DNA of 64,000 bases from Secundilactobacillus silagei JCM 19001 (GTDB taxonomy: Bacteria > Bacillota > Bacilli > Lactobacillales > Lactobacillaceae), in the NCBI RefSeq assembly GCF_002217945.1, contig NZ_BCMG01000002.1:124001-188000 (forward strand), in the 5' to 3' direction. The notes beneath the pieces were generated by a model. It was not told where the DNA came from, ran no database searches, and saw only the letters and a program-made list of their open reading frames with translations. Of the stretch, positions 9,818 to 21,300 are shown piece by piece (position 1 is the stretch's first letter; each line of letters begins with the position of its first letter). A program made the translations under genes and the position numbers.

Positions 9818-10832
9818 TGCTGCCCTGTTCGGCGGCTGTTAAATTTCTAGTTGAATCACGTTCCGTTAATTTAAACGGTAAGTATTCTGTCTTCACGTCC
9901 TTGCCGTTGATCAAATACTGAATGCCAGCTAGGCCCATATCGTAAAATGACTGGGTGATACTGGTGATTCGGGGCCGGACCATATCGACCATTTCAGTCC
10001 CATCAAAGCTGACGAGGCTAATATCATCAGGTATCTTGAGCCCCGACTCCGTAACGGCATTCATCAACCCAATCGCCGTAAAATCACTGGCACAGATCGC
10101 ACAGGTGATCTCACGCTTTTTAGCGTACGCTTGCCAAGCTTTGATGCCATCATCGTAGGTGCACGATCCGTAGTGAATCCATTCGGGTTTGACGGGTAAA
10201 TGATGGTCAGCCATGCATGCTAAATAACCCTGCGTCCGCAGATTAATGGAACCGGTAGTTGGAATACCGGCTAGGGCAATCTTAGTGTGGCCCTTATCGA
10301 TCATTAACTGGGTAGCTGTGTAGCCCATTTGATAGTTGTCTGACGTCACAAAGGGGATGGTGGCGTCCTTAACGGAAGTGGATAAGCAGATGCTGGGGAT
10401 GCTGATGTCCTTAAGCGTTGCCAGCACGTGGTCGTCAAGTTCCAGTGAGACTAGAATAATGCCCATTACAGCACGTTCGACCACGGTCTTAATGGCTCTG
10501 ATCTGTGAAGCTTCATCGTGGTTGCCGGCGTGGAGGATGAACACGTTAAGTCCGGCCGGGATAGCTTTAGCTTCGATGGCATCAATAATGTGTTCACTGA
10601 AGTTTGATTTAGTATCCGACACGACCACCGCGACGATGCGGCTTTTTTGCTTTACCAAGTCCGCGGCTGATGTATTCCTGACGTAACCCATCTGTTTGGC
10701 GATTTCAGTGACCCGTTTAACGGTCTGGCTGTTATGTTGGCCCTTCTTATGCAGAATCCGCGAAACGGTCGCTACGGACAGCTGCGTTGCTTTAGCGATA
10801 TCTTTAATTGTGACTCTATTTTCTGAATTCAT
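9807..10832 (-). CDS. LacI-family transcriptional regulator of the alpha-glucoside operon
   Basis: 341 residues, the usual LacI-family length. Residues 6-27 (VTIKDIAKATQLSVATVSRI) are the canonical helix-turn-helix plus hinge start; the rest is a periplasmic-binding-protein-like sensor domain. Start ATG at 10832 is preceded by GAGGTC on the minus strand. The gene diverges from a sugar transporter and GH31 alpha-glucosidase, and two TGTAAACGTTTACA palindromes lie in the shared intergenic region. It is therefore most likely the local MalR-like repressor, released by an alpha-glucoside or a product of it. The effector cannot be read from the sequence. Confidence 0.9.
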   Translation of the reverse strand: MNSENRVTIKDIAKATQLSVATVSRILHKKGQHNSQTVKRVTEIAKQMGYVRNTSAADLVKQKSRIVAVVVSDTKSNFSEHIIDAIEAKAIPAGLNVFILHAGNHDEASQIRAIKTVVERAVMGIILVSLELDDHVLATLKDISIPSICLSTSVKDATIPFVTSDNYQMGYTATQLMIDKGHTKIALAGIPTTGSINLRTQGYLACMADHHLPVKPEWIHYGSCTYDDGIKAWQAYAKKREITCAICASDFTAIGLMNAVTESGLKIPDDISLVSFDGTEMVDMVRPRITSITQSFYDMGLAGIQYLINGKDVKTEYLPFKLTERDSTRNLTAAEQGSKKD

Positions 10833-10943
10833 ATTATCGACCTCAAAAAAATTCTTTAATTTTATTATCGCCCCTCAGCCCTAGAAATAGTAGACATAGA
10901 GCGTAATTTGTTACCAAAAATTTAAAAAAATAAGCTAAAACCA

Positions 10944-10972
10944 TTGTAAACGTTTACAGTAGGGACTACACT
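10944..10972 (+). promoter_or_regulatory. Promoter of the alpha-glucoside operon
   Basis: TTGTAA at 10944-10949 and TACACT at 10967-10972 are separated by 17 bp. The -35 box lies inside the first LacI-type operator and the second operator begins just downstream of the -10 box, a layout expected for repression. Confidence 0.6.
10945..10958. promoter_or_regulatory. LacI/CcpA-type operator 1
   Basis: Perfect 14-bp palindrome TGTAAACGTTTACA, centre CG, matching both the LacI-family operator pattern and the cre consensus used by CcpA. It covers the -35 region of the transporter promoter. Confidence 0.8.
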
Positions 10973-10978
10973 ATTAAC

Positions 10979-10992
10979 TGTAAACGTTTACA
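10979..10992. promoter_or_regulatory. LacI/CcpA-type operator 2
   Basis: Second identical copy of TGTAAACGTTTACA, 34 bp from the first, lying between the -10 box and the ribosome binding site. The exact duplication supports a specific local repressor rather than chance. Confidence 0.8.
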
Positions 10993-11017
10993 TAAACTTC
11001 TGTTGGGAGATGTTAAT

Positions 11018-12421
11018 TTGGAAAGCTCGCATGAAAATATCAGTGCTGTCAATCCAAATGCTACAGACAAAACAGAGAACAATGTGAAAAAACAGCATTC
11101 TCTGCCAAATATAAGTTTTAAAACGATGTTTGCCATTACCTTTGGTTTTTGCGGTGTCAACATGGCGTTTTCACTGCAAACGTCGCAAATGAGTCGGATT
11201 TTTCAAACGATTGGTGCGGATCCTACTAAACTAGGTTTCTTCTTTATTTTCCCACCGTTAATTGGGATGATCGTTCAACCAATCTTAGGGAAGTTTTCAG
11301 ATGGTTTCTGGTCACCGCGCTTTGGCCGACGGATGCCGATTCTAATGTTCGCGGCACCACTTGCAGCCATTGTGTTAGTGTTGTTGCCGAATGCCGGGTC
11401 GTTTGGTTTTGGATTCGGGTCGCTAGCTGCTTTGCTATTTGGTTCAATTGCAATTATTCTAATGGATCTATCAAATAACGCATGTATGCAGCCATTCCGA
11501 ATGATTATTGGTGACATGGTCAACGAAAATCAAAAAGATCAAGCCTGGTCATGGCAACAAGCTTTCAGTAACGTTGGTGGTGTGTTAGCAAACCTTTGCC
11601 CATTCGTTTTAACTTGGATCGGTGTCGCTAACGTCGCTAAACGTGGGGTTGTTCCGCTGTCAGTTCGGTTGTCATTCTACATTGCCGCCGTTGTTTTACT
11701 GGCAACTTCAATCTACACGATCGTTTCTGTTAAGGAATATGATCCAATTACTTACGCTAATTACCATAACTTTGATCCTAAAGAAAAGAAGAAGAAGAAG
11801 TCTTACTGGACGTTGATCAAGGAAGCACCAAGTACTTTCTGGCAAGTTGCCTTTATTCAGTTCTTTGCTTACTTTGGGATTCAATATCTTTGGACTTACA
11901 CAACTGGTGCCGTTGCCAAGAACGTATGGCACACAGCTAACGCTACCTCTGCAGGCTTTCAATCAGCTGGTAACTGGTACGGTGTTTTAACCTTTGTTCA
12001 ATCAGTTGTTGGTATCTTATATGGCTTCTTAGTTTTGTCACGAACCAGCCAGTACAAACGTAAATTCTGGTATCGGATCGGCTTAGCTTCTGGTGGTTTA
12101 GGTATGATCTGGGTTGCCTTTACGCACAGTCAGTACGCTTTAATTGCCGCCTTTGTTTTGATTGGGGTCTGCTTCTTAACGATGCACACTGAACCATTTG
12201 CCATCTTTACGACATCCACTGATGGTGCCAACGATGGTGCTTACATTGGTCTCTTCAACGTGTTCATTTGCTTACCTCAAATCATTGCTTCATTGAGCAG
12301 TTTCATCATCTTCCCAATGGTTGGTGATTCAATGCCAACAATGATCCTGATCGGTGGTATCTCATGGTTGATCGGTGCTGCTTTGATGGGGATTATCAAA
12401 GTTGAAAGAAAGACAGCTTAA
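11018..12421 (+). CDS. MFS (SLC45/GPH-like) sugar transporter, probably alpha-glucosides
   Basis: 467 residues with about 12 hydrophobic segments. The loop GKFSDGFWSPRFGRRMP near residue 90 is the MFS/SLC45 signature (GxxSDxxxxxxGRRxP). I place the start at TTG 11018 because GGGAGA (11005-11010) stands 7 bp before it; an upstream TTG at 11003 would swallow that site. The soluble N-terminus is about 40 residues. Followed 31 bp later by a GH31 alpha-glucosidase, so it probably imports maltose, isomaltose or a related alpha-glucoside by proton symport. Substrate is inferred from context only. Confidence 0.85.
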   Translation: MESSHENISAVNPNATDKTENNVKKQHSLPNISFKTMFAITFGFCGVNMAFSLQTSQMSRIFQTIGADPTKLGFFFIFPPLIGMIVQPILGKFSDGFWSPRFGRRMPILMFAAPLAAIVLVLLPNAGSFGFGFGSLAALLFGSIAIILMDLSNNACMQPFRMIIGDMVNENQKDQAWSWQQAFSNVGGVLANLCPFVLTWIGVANVAKRGVVPLSVRLSFYIAAVVLLATSIYTIVSVKEYDPITYANYHNFDPKEKKKKKSYWTLIKEAPSTFWQVAFIQFFAYFGIQYLWTYTTGAVAKNVWHTANATSAGFQSAGNWYGVLTFVQSVVGILYGFLVLSRTSQYKRKFWYRIGLASGGLGMIWVAFTHSQYALIAAFVLIGVCFLTMHTEPFAIFTTSTDGANDGAYIGLFNVFICLPQIIASLSSFIIFPMVGDSMPTMILIGGISWLIGAALMGIIKVERKTA

Positions 12422-12452
12422 TTCTATAGTTTAAGTAAGAGGGATAGATAAT

Positions 12453-14765
12453 ATGACGACAAGTTCATTTGAATTTACGGATAAGAATCAACAAGTTGAA
12501 GTGACTTCGGCAAACAAGAGCCTAACGTTTTCAATCGTGAAACCGGAGATCATCCAAGTTTTTCAAGATTACGGTAAGAGCACGCATTCATACGCGGTGG
12601 AAGGCGATAAAACCGTTGACACCAAGTATGCAGTGTCAAAAGATGCCGATCACGTGATCATTAAAACCGATGCGCTGACGGTTAAGGTCGATGCAGACCT
12701 ACACGTCGATGTGTATGACCAGGACAATCATCCATTGGTTATTCACTATGATGGGCAACGGGAATCAATCAACCAAAACATTGATTCAGCTCATAAGAAG
12801 ATTGTGCGGTCTGAAGGCCACGAAGTTGCTGCGGTTGATGAAGCCAGCAAGACCTACTATGAAGTTCTTAACCAGCTTGACGATGACGAACAGTTCTATG
12901 GCTTAGGTGATAAGACCGGTTTTCTGAACAAGCGCGGTTATGAATACGATAACTGGAACGTTGACGAACCACGGCCACACATTGAAACCTTTACACATCT
13001 GTATAAGTCGATTCCAATTCTGTTTGGGATCAAGCAGGGCCATCCATACGGCTTGTTCTTTGACAACACTTACCGCAGTCACTTTGACCTTGGTAAGGAA
13101 AGTGCTAAGTACTACGTTTACTCAGCTGATGACGGGAATTTAAACTACTACATCCTCGGTGGCCGTACGTTGAAAGACGTTGTTGCCGACTACACTTATT
13201 TGACCGGTGTCGTTCCGTTACCACAACGCTGGATGCTGGGTTATCAGCAATCACGTTGGGGCTACAGTATGGATCCGAAACGGGTCGAAGAAATCGTTGA
13301 TAAGTTCGAGCAGTATCATTTACCGCTAGAAGCGATTCACTTCGATATCGATTATATGAAGGGCTATCGGGTGTTCACTTGGGACACCGACAAGTTTGCC
13401 GATCCTAAGGGCTTCTTGACCTCGTTGCGTAAGCGCGGCGTCCGGGTCATTCCAATCCTGGATCCCGGTGTTAAGCAAGATGATGATTACGACATCTATC
13501 AAGAAGGCTTGAAGAAGGGCTACTTCGCTAAGAATAAAGACGGTTCGGTTTACATTAACCGGGTATGGCCAGGCAAGTCAGCCTTCCCAGACTTCGGTAA
13601 TCCAGACGTCCGCAAATGGTGGGGGAAGCACTGCAAGTTCTTGCTGGACAAGGGTGCTGCCGGTATCTGGACGGATATGAACGAACCAGCTACCTTTGAT
13701 GGCGATATGCCAGACGACGTGGTTATGACGGATGAAGACCAGCCATCAACTGCTAAAATGATGCATAACGTTTATGGTCATAACATGGCTAAAGCAACGT
13801 ATAACGGTATTAAAGATGCAACTGGCAAGCGACCATACGTCATTACCCGTGCTGCCTATGCGGGGACGCAAAAGTATTCCACTGCCTGGACTGGTGATAA
13901 CCAAAGTCTGTGGCATCATTTGCAGATGTCGATTCCGCAGTTATGTAATTTAGGCCTCAGCGGTTTCAGCTATGCCGGAACTGATATTGGCGGTTTCAGT
14001 GCCGATACCACACCCGAATTATTAACTCGTTGGATCGAAGCAGCGCTGTTTAGCCCACTGTTCAGAAACCACAGTGCTTTACAAGTCCGCAACCAGGAAC
14101 CATGGGTCTTTGGCAAACAAGTCTTAGATATTTACCGTAAATTCTTGAACTTGCGTTATCGCTTCATTCCCTATCTTTACGATTGCTTTAAGAATGAAAC
14201 TGAAACTGGTTTACCAGTTATGCGGCCGTTAGTTTTGAACTATCCCGATGATGAGACGGTTCGAAACATGAACGATGAATACATGGTCGGCGATAATATC
14301 TTGGTTGCCCCAATCGTGCAACAGGGACAAACCGCCCGTGCCGTTTACCTGCCAGAAGGCGAGTGGATCGCACTCGATTCAGGCGTTCAGTACAGTGGCC
14401 GGACGAACATCTTGGCTAACGTGCCGATCGACAAGTTACCCGTCTTCATCAAGAAGGATACGTTAATGCCTTGGGGTCAAGCTGTTGAACATATTTCTGA
14501 CAAGCCTGACACGAAGATGACCTTCAGATTATTTGGTAATGCCGCTACTTATACCCATTATCAAGATGATGGCATCGACTTTAACTATCAAAAGGGTGAA
14601 TATAACCAGTACGTTGTCAGCGTGACGGCTGATGGCAATTGCCAGATCAAGCTGGATCACCATGGCTATGCTGGTCAATATCAAACCATTGACGTTCAAC
14701 TGAATGACCGGGTAGTTGAATTTAAGTTTGACGACAAGTCAGATAGTTACGTTGCTGCTAAATAA
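12453..14765 (+). CDS. GH31 alpha-glucosidase
   Basis: 770 residues, typical of intracellular bacterial GH31 enzymes; no signal peptide. Segments in order: N-terminal beta-sandwich domain, catalytic (beta/alpha)8 barrel, C-terminal beta domains. The catalytic nucleophile is Asp408 in the signature GIWTDMNEP, and the acid/base is most likely Asp482 in AWTGDNQSLW. It hydrolyses terminal alpha-linked glucose from sugars imported by the transporter encoded immediately upstream; linkage preference (1,4, 1,6 or other) is not predictable here. Co-transcribed with the transporter and controlled by the divergent LacI regulator. Confidence 0.93.
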   Translation: MTTSSFEFTDKNQQVEVTSANKSLTFSIVKPEIIQVFQDYGKSTHSYAVEGDKTVDTKYAVSKDADHVIIKTDALTVKVDADLHVDVYDQDNHPLVIHYDGQRESINQNIDSAHKKIVRSEGHEVAAVDEASKTYYEVLNQLDDDEQFYGLGDKTGFLNKRGYEYDNWNVDEPRPHIETFTHLYKSIPILFGIKQGHPYGLFFDNTYRSHFDLGKESAKYYVYSADDGNLNYYILGGRTLKDVVADYTYLTGVVPLPQRWMLGYQQSRWGYSMDPKRVEEIVDKFEQYHLPLEAIHFDIDYMKGYRVFTWDTDKFADPKGFLTSLRKRGVRVIPILDPGVKQDDDYDIYQEGLKKGYFAKNKDGSVYINRVWPGKSAFPDFGNPDVRKWWGKHCKFLLDKGAAGIWTDMNEPATFDGDMPDDVVMTDEDQPSTAKMMHNVYGHNMAKATYNGIKDATGKRPYVITRAAYAGTQKYSTAWTGDNQSLWHHLQMSIPQLCNLGLSGFSYAGTDIGGFSADTTPELLTRWIEAALFSPLFRNHSALQVRNQEPWVFGKQVLDIYRKFLNLRYRFIPYLYDCFKNETETGLPVMRPLVLNYPDDETVRNMNDEYMVGDNILVAPIVQQGQTARAVYLPEGEWIALDSGVQYSGRTNILANVPIDKLPVFIKKDTLMPWGQAVEHISDKPDTKMTFRLFGNAATYTHYQDDGIDFNYQKGEYNQYVVSVTADGNCQIKLDHHGYAGQYQTIDVQLNDRVVEFKFDDKSDSYVAAK

Positions 14766-14829
14766 CATCGTTTTGATATGATAAATTAAAACTGTTGTAA
14801 GAATACTTCTTTGTGAAGTGTTTTGCGGA

Positions 14830-14857
14830 AGTCCCATGAAGAATGGGGCTTTTTTTG
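14830..14857 (+). terminator. Rho-independent terminator of the alpha-glucoside operon
   Basis: AGTCCCAT and ATGGGGCT pair over a 5-nt loop (one G-T wobble), followed by seven T. Confidence 0.85.
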
Positions 14858-14959
14858 TTTTCCAATAGCATAACTTGTAACTTAATTGTCTTATTTTGAT
14901 ATTAACAGGATAGATGACTTAATCATTTATTGTTTATTTTAAAATTAGCTAAGGACGTT

Positions 14960-14984
14960 AATCGCGTTGCTTAGCGATTTTTTT
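14960..14984 (+). terminator. Second terminator-like hairpin
   Basis: AATCGC (14960-14965) and GCGATT (14974-14979) form a 6-bp stem followed by a T run, about 100 bp after the stronger terminator. Confidence 0.55.
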
Positions 14985-15315
14985 AAACTTATGCTTGATA
15001 AGTCTATCATTAATGCTACAGATAGATTATAATGTTAGATGTGTCATTTTCGTTACGTCTACTACAACTGTCAAGCATTAGTAATTGAGATATCAAAATT
15101 TAGATTGTGAAAAAATCGCCATATTGGTGAGAATTACAAAACTGATATCTGAAAGTGATTGGCATAGGATGGCGTCAGTTTTAAGTCCGGTAGATGGACG
15201 GCTAATTAGCTACAAAACAGGATTTGTATAGTTGTACGATATTAGTTAAACCTAATCTAGTAAAAGGTTTTAAACTTTTAGCATTTGGAATTAACTCTAA
15301 GGGAGAAAGAACGTT
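14985..15315 (+). promoter_or_regulatory. Long AT-rich leader of surface protein 2 with several inverted repeats
   Basis: No gene is seen here. A TATAAT box stands at 15028-15033, preceded by TCTATC/GATAGA arms (15003-15008, 15021-15026). Downstream are AGATATCA (15088-15095) complementary to TGATATCT (15143-15150), AAAACTGA (15138-15145) complementary to TCAGTTTT (15175-15182), and CGCCAT (15117-15122) complementary to ATGGCG (15169-15174). If transcription starts near 15040 the leader is about 275 nt and could fold. AAGGGAGAAAG just before 15316 is the ribosome binding site. Confidence 0.4.
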
Positions 15316-18300
15316 TTGGAAAACCAGAATAGGATCATGAAGTGTAACGAGACCAGACATTACAAGATGTATAAAGCAGGTAAGCGGATTTTGTATGCCA
15401 GCATTGCGATGATTGCTTGTGGGTCATGGCTGTTTTTGAGCCAAGATGCGCATGCGGCTGTTACTTCTAATGTTTCAACGACAGTTAACACACCCGCTAC
15501 TGGTAGCGCTAACAATAGTCAGGTGACTGATAAGGATTTAGGGGCTGCTGCAGGTAACACACAAGATACCAATACAACGGTTGGAGCCAGCAAAGATTCA
15601 GCAACTAAAGCAGTTTCAAATAATTTACAGACTAACGCGGATTCAACTGCAGGCCCAACAGCTGCGAACCCTTCTTCATCAACGAGTTTAAAAACAATTG
15701 ATCAGTTATCCGGTCAATATATCGATGATAAAGGCAATGTTTCATCAAACAAACCAGCACAAACCGTTGGTGGCAATGAAACATCAGATGCTAATGCTGA
15801 TATGGCAACAAATGTTACTGATAACTTTTCGGGTCAAGGTGGGCAAAATGATGATTTACCAAACGTTACTTCGCATCACGTTGTTATCGCGTCTAAGCCG
15901 GGAGAAGTTGGAAACAATTTCGGGAAGGTTTATCAAGATGGCGATGGTAAACAATGGGTGAAATTGGTATCAGATGCTAATGATGTAGCTGCATCATATT
16001 CCTTTAAAAATCAAATCGATACTACTTCTAGTTTTAATATTAAAGGTGAATGGTATCTAAGTGTCCCTGATAAGGATGGTAAACCAGTTAATCCCGGTGG
16101 CGGTATTGGTATCATTTTACAGCCAGTAAATCCACAGTTTGCGGGGATTGGTGCAGACAGTGATGCTTCAATTGATATTGGTATTCAGGGACAAAAAAAT
16201 ACTACTTTTTTAGGATTTGATGGTTATAAAAGCCAATTTGATGCTGATCATGATACAGATCCCGGTACCTTAACCATTCGGCAAACGGATAATACTGGTA
16301 CAAAAGGGCCAGGAGGATTTAATAATTTAAACCTTGATAAGGAAAGTAAATACGCACAGCAAGATAATCTAGACGCTCCCTATGCGATTATCGGAGGAAA
16401 ACAAAAGGACCAAGAAGACAATCAACTAGATGATCAACAATGGTCGATATTGGTACCAGGGTATGGATATTTAATTTATACACCTACGAAAACTACTAGA
16501 AATACTAAAACTACGAATAGTAACAAAAGTAATAATAACGAGAGTAATAAAATAGATATGCTTTTTGATGTTAATTGGGTACCAAATGAGACTCAAGATG
16601 ACTCCAAAAAGGTCATTAATGGAACTCTTGGTACTTTGTCAGTAGCCGTATCTAATCCTAATGATTCATCGAAGGTTCTCGGGAAAGTAGTTACAGATAA
16701 TACTGAGTTGCCAAGTGCAACTTCTATTGCGCTGTTTGGTGCTTTAGGTGGAACTGGCGAGGGTGTGTTAGCTCAAGGTCGAATTACTTCCTACAAGTTG
16801 CAACAAGTTCCTCAAACAGTAACAATCAATTATATTGATAGTGATACTGGTGACAGGCTTCATGTAGATAGCGATACTAGTAACGCAGCATACTCACAAA
16901 CTTTAATCAATGCCAGTGTTGGTAACACACTAGCAGTAAACGAAACAACTTCTGGTAATACTGCTAGCTATGGTGCACCAGGTATTGCTGGATATACTTT
17001 TGTGGGCGCAGTCGGAACTGATGCTAGTGGACACTATCAACTTGCTGATGGAAATGATTCAAAAAATGTGATGCAAGTAGTTAATACTAACGCACTTGAT
17101 GATACTGCTAAAAAAGGCTACAACATCATTAATGTTTATTATAAAAATAAGAACAAAGATTCAAAAACACGGACAATTAATAGTTATATGATGCCAAATG
17201 GGATAACGGAACCTGGTACTAGTCAGTCATCAGTCGGCAGTGCGATTGCCGTCTATCCAGGTAGTACGACACCAATTTCAGGTGCCAATGGTCCAGCAAT
17301 TAATCTTTTTGCCAATCTAGCGGAAGTACCCATTATTCAAGTGAGTGGTTATATTTCTGGATATTCAAAAGATGGTGGCAACTGGGTTGCAGCAACTGAA
17401 ATTCCAGCAATTACTGGAGAAGATACCAGTACTTATCAAGTTGGTTATGTTATCGATCCTGCGGTTAGTCAACAGGATTATGAAGCTGATAAGGCCAAAG
17501 GAACTGCTGCTGGTATTGCCGCAGGTTTAACTGGTAAACCTGCTAGTGTACAAGGACAGACACTGGGATATACTGATGGCTACAAAACAGGCTATGATAC
17601 TGGTCAGCAAAGTTATATTTCTGATAAAAATAAAGGTGAAGCAGCCGGCAAAACTGCTGGTGAATCTAATCAAATACCAGCAGATATGATAGCTCAGACT
17701 CAAGGCTATCAAGCTGGTTATATCAATGCTTATGCAACAGGTAAAGTCAGCTATGATAACGACTACCAAACTGGCCAAGCTTCTGGTCAGGCTGCTGGCA
17801 CGGATAACAAGTTTACAGATATTAGTCAGCAAACTGCTGGTTATCAAGATGGTTATGCTGCTGGTCAACGGCTTGGCACCCAGTTCTATAACAACGCCAA
17901 AACTAAAGGTGAAACAGATGGTACGAAGGCTGGTGAAACCGGTCAAGCATCTATTGATTTGAAAGATCAACCTCAGGGATATCAAGATGGTTATCATAAT
18001 GGCTATGAAGCAGGTAAGATTAGTTATGATAAGGCCTATCAAATTGGCCAAGCTTCTGGTCAAACTGATGGTACAGAAAATAAAACAACTGATAACAGTA
18101 AGCAGAGTGCCGGCTACCAAGATGGTTATGTAGCGGGCCTTACGGTTGGCCAACAAAGTTATAAGGCTGATAAAGTTAAAGGTGCTGCTAAAGGGGTCGT
18201 AGCAGGTTTAGTTGGTGAAACTGAGGTTAATGTAAAAGGTCAGACTGTTGGTTATACTGATGGTTATAAGTTAGGTTATGATGCTGGCTGGAAGATTTAC

Positions 18301-21300
18301 GACACACAAAAATCTGCAGGAACTACTGCCGGTGATGCCGATGGTTCAGCTGGTATAGATTTAACAACTTCTCTAAGTAAGCAAACAAAGGCTTATCAAG
18401 CTGGTTATATGAGTGCTTATACTAGTGAAAAGGGTAAGTATGATTTAGATGAAATTACTGGTGTGGCTGCTGGGTCTGTTACTGGATTTACTGGCAAGCA
18501 AGCAACTAATCTGACTGGCAAGTCAGTAGGGTATATTAAAGGTTACAACGATGCATTTACTGCCGGAACAAAGGCTTATAATGAGCAAAAAAATAAAGGT
18601 ACAGTGGATGGAACTGTTGATGGTTTTGCCAATAAAACAGCAACGAATTTGACCGGTCAAACACAAGGTTATCGGGATGGTTATACAAAGGGCCAAAAGG
18701 CTGGAGAACTGTTATATAACGATGCTAAGACTGCTGGAACTACTGCTGGTACTGCCGATGGATTGGATGGCTTGGAACAAGTTAACTCAGACGGTCATAC
18801 TCAAGGTTATCGAGATGGCTATGCAACTGCCTATATTACTGGGAAAACTAGTTATGATGTTGATTATAAAGCGGGACAAGCCGCTGGTCAGACGGATGGT
18901 ACTTTTAATGAAAAAGTTAATAATAGCAAGCAGAGTGCCGGTTATCAAGCCGGTTATGCTGCTGGTCAAATCACTGGTCAACAAAGCTACGAAGTGGATA
19001 AGGCTCAAGGTACGGTTGATGGTAATACTGCAGGGTTAGCCGGTGAAACTATTGTTGAAGTAAAGGGGCGGACAGCTGGCTATACTGCTGGCTATAAGTC
19101 AGGTTATATCACAGGCCAGGAAAATTATAAGACACAAAAATCTGCAGGAGAGGTTGCTGGTAAAGCCGATGGCTTAGCCGGTAATGAAGCAGCTAATCTG
19201 AAGAATCAAAGTCAAGGCTATCAAGATGGTTATAATGCTTCTTTTGAAACCAGTAAAACTAGTCATGATTTAGATGAAATCGCTGGAACGGTTGCCGGTT
19301 TTGCTACTGGATTTTCTGGGAAGCCAGCAACTGATTTGGCCGGTAAGTCAGCAGGTTATACAACTGGCTACAATGTTGCATTTACTGCCGGAAAACGGAC
19401 TTACACTGATCAAAAAAATAAAGGCAAAGCTGCTGGAACTGTTGACGGTACTGCCGGTAAAAAAGTAACGGACTTGACCAATCAGACACCAGGTTATCGA
19501 GATGGTTATGTAAGTGGCCACGAAGCTGGGAAAATGCTATATGCCGATGCTAATAATGCCGGAACTACTGCTGGTAATGCTGATGGATTAAACGGTTTGA
19601 AACAAGCTGACTTGGACGGCCATACTCAAGGCTACCAAACTGGCTATGAAACTGCCTATGCCCAAGGTAAGTCTAGTTATGACACCGATTATAAAAACGG
19701 CCAATCTAACGGTCAGATTAATGGTGCAGCTAACATAGTAACTGACAACAGTACAAAGAGTACTGGTTACCGAGCTGGTTATGTAAATGGTCAAATCGCT
19801 GGTCACAAGAGCTATGAGACAGATAAAGGAAAAGGCAGTGTCGATGGTATTGTTGCCGGTTCTGCTGGTAAAGCAGCAGTTGACTTAACTGGCCAGACGC
19901 AAGGTTATCGGGATGGTTATGCAAGTGGTCACGAAGCTGGGAAAATGCTATATACCGATGCTAATAAAGCTGGAACTACTGCTGGTAATGCTGATGGATT
20001 GAGCGGTTTGAAACAAGCTGATTTGGACGGCCATACTCAAGGCTACCAAGCTGGCTATGAAACTGCCTATGCCAAAGGTAAGTCTAGTTATGATACCGAT
20101 TATAAAAACGGTCAGATTAATGGCGCAGCTAATAAATTAACTGATAACAATACAAAGAGTGTTGGTTATGTAAATGGTCAAATTGCTGGCCACGAGAGCT
20201 ATGAGATAGATAAAGGAAAAGGTAGTGTCGATGGTATTATTGCCGGTTCTACTGGTAAGGCAATGGCTGATTTGACTAATCAGACACAAGGATATCGTGA
20301 TGGTTATGCAAGTGGCCATAAGGCTGGAGAGATGTTATATACCGATGCTAAGAGTTCCGGTTCTAAGGCTGGTAAGGTTGCTGGTGAAGCTGGGCAAGAA
20401 ACATCGACAGGTTTGAGAAAACAGACACAAGGCTATCAAGATGGATATATTGATGCTTACACAACTGCAAAAGCAAGTTATGACACTGATAAAGTTAAAG
20501 GCACTGTCGATGGTGTTTCTGAAGGCTTAGCCGGTGAAACTGCTGTTGAATTAAAAGTTCGGACAGCCGGTTATACTGATGGCTACAATTTAGGCTATGA
20601 TGCCGGTCAAAAAGCTTACAATGCACAAGCAGTTCAAGGCAGAGATGCTGGATATACCGATGGTTTAGCTAACAGGATTGTTAATAACAGCGATAAGGGC
20701 ATTGGTTACAAAATGGGTTATGCTGTTGGTAATAAAGTTGGTCGGCAAAACTATGATGCTGACTATCAAACTGGACGAGTCGCTGGTCAAAATGACGGAA
20801 TAGCTAACAAGTTTACTGACAATGGTCAGCAAAGTGTCGGCTATCAAGATGGTTACGTGAACGGTCAACGACTTGGCACACAGTTCTATAACAACGCCAA
20901 GACTGAGGGTGCTGCAGATGGTACGAAGACTGGTGAAGCCGGTCGAGCACCCGCTGATTTAAACGGTCAACCACAAGGTTATCAAGATGGATATACCAGT
21001 GCATATGCAGCAGGCAAAGCCAGTTATGACACCGATTATCAGACTGGACGAACTACTGGTCAAACTGACGGAACTGCTAACAAGCATACGGATAACAGTA
21101 ATCAAAGTGCCGGTTATCAAGATGGTTATGTAAACGGTCAGCGACTTGGTGAACAGTTCTATAACAACGCCAAAACTGAGGGTGTCACAGATGGTACTAA
21201 GGCTGGTGAGGCCGGTCAAGTACCTGCTGATTTAAACGGTCAACCACAAGGTTATCAAGTTGGTTACACTAGTGCATATGAAGTAGGTAAAGCCGGCTAT

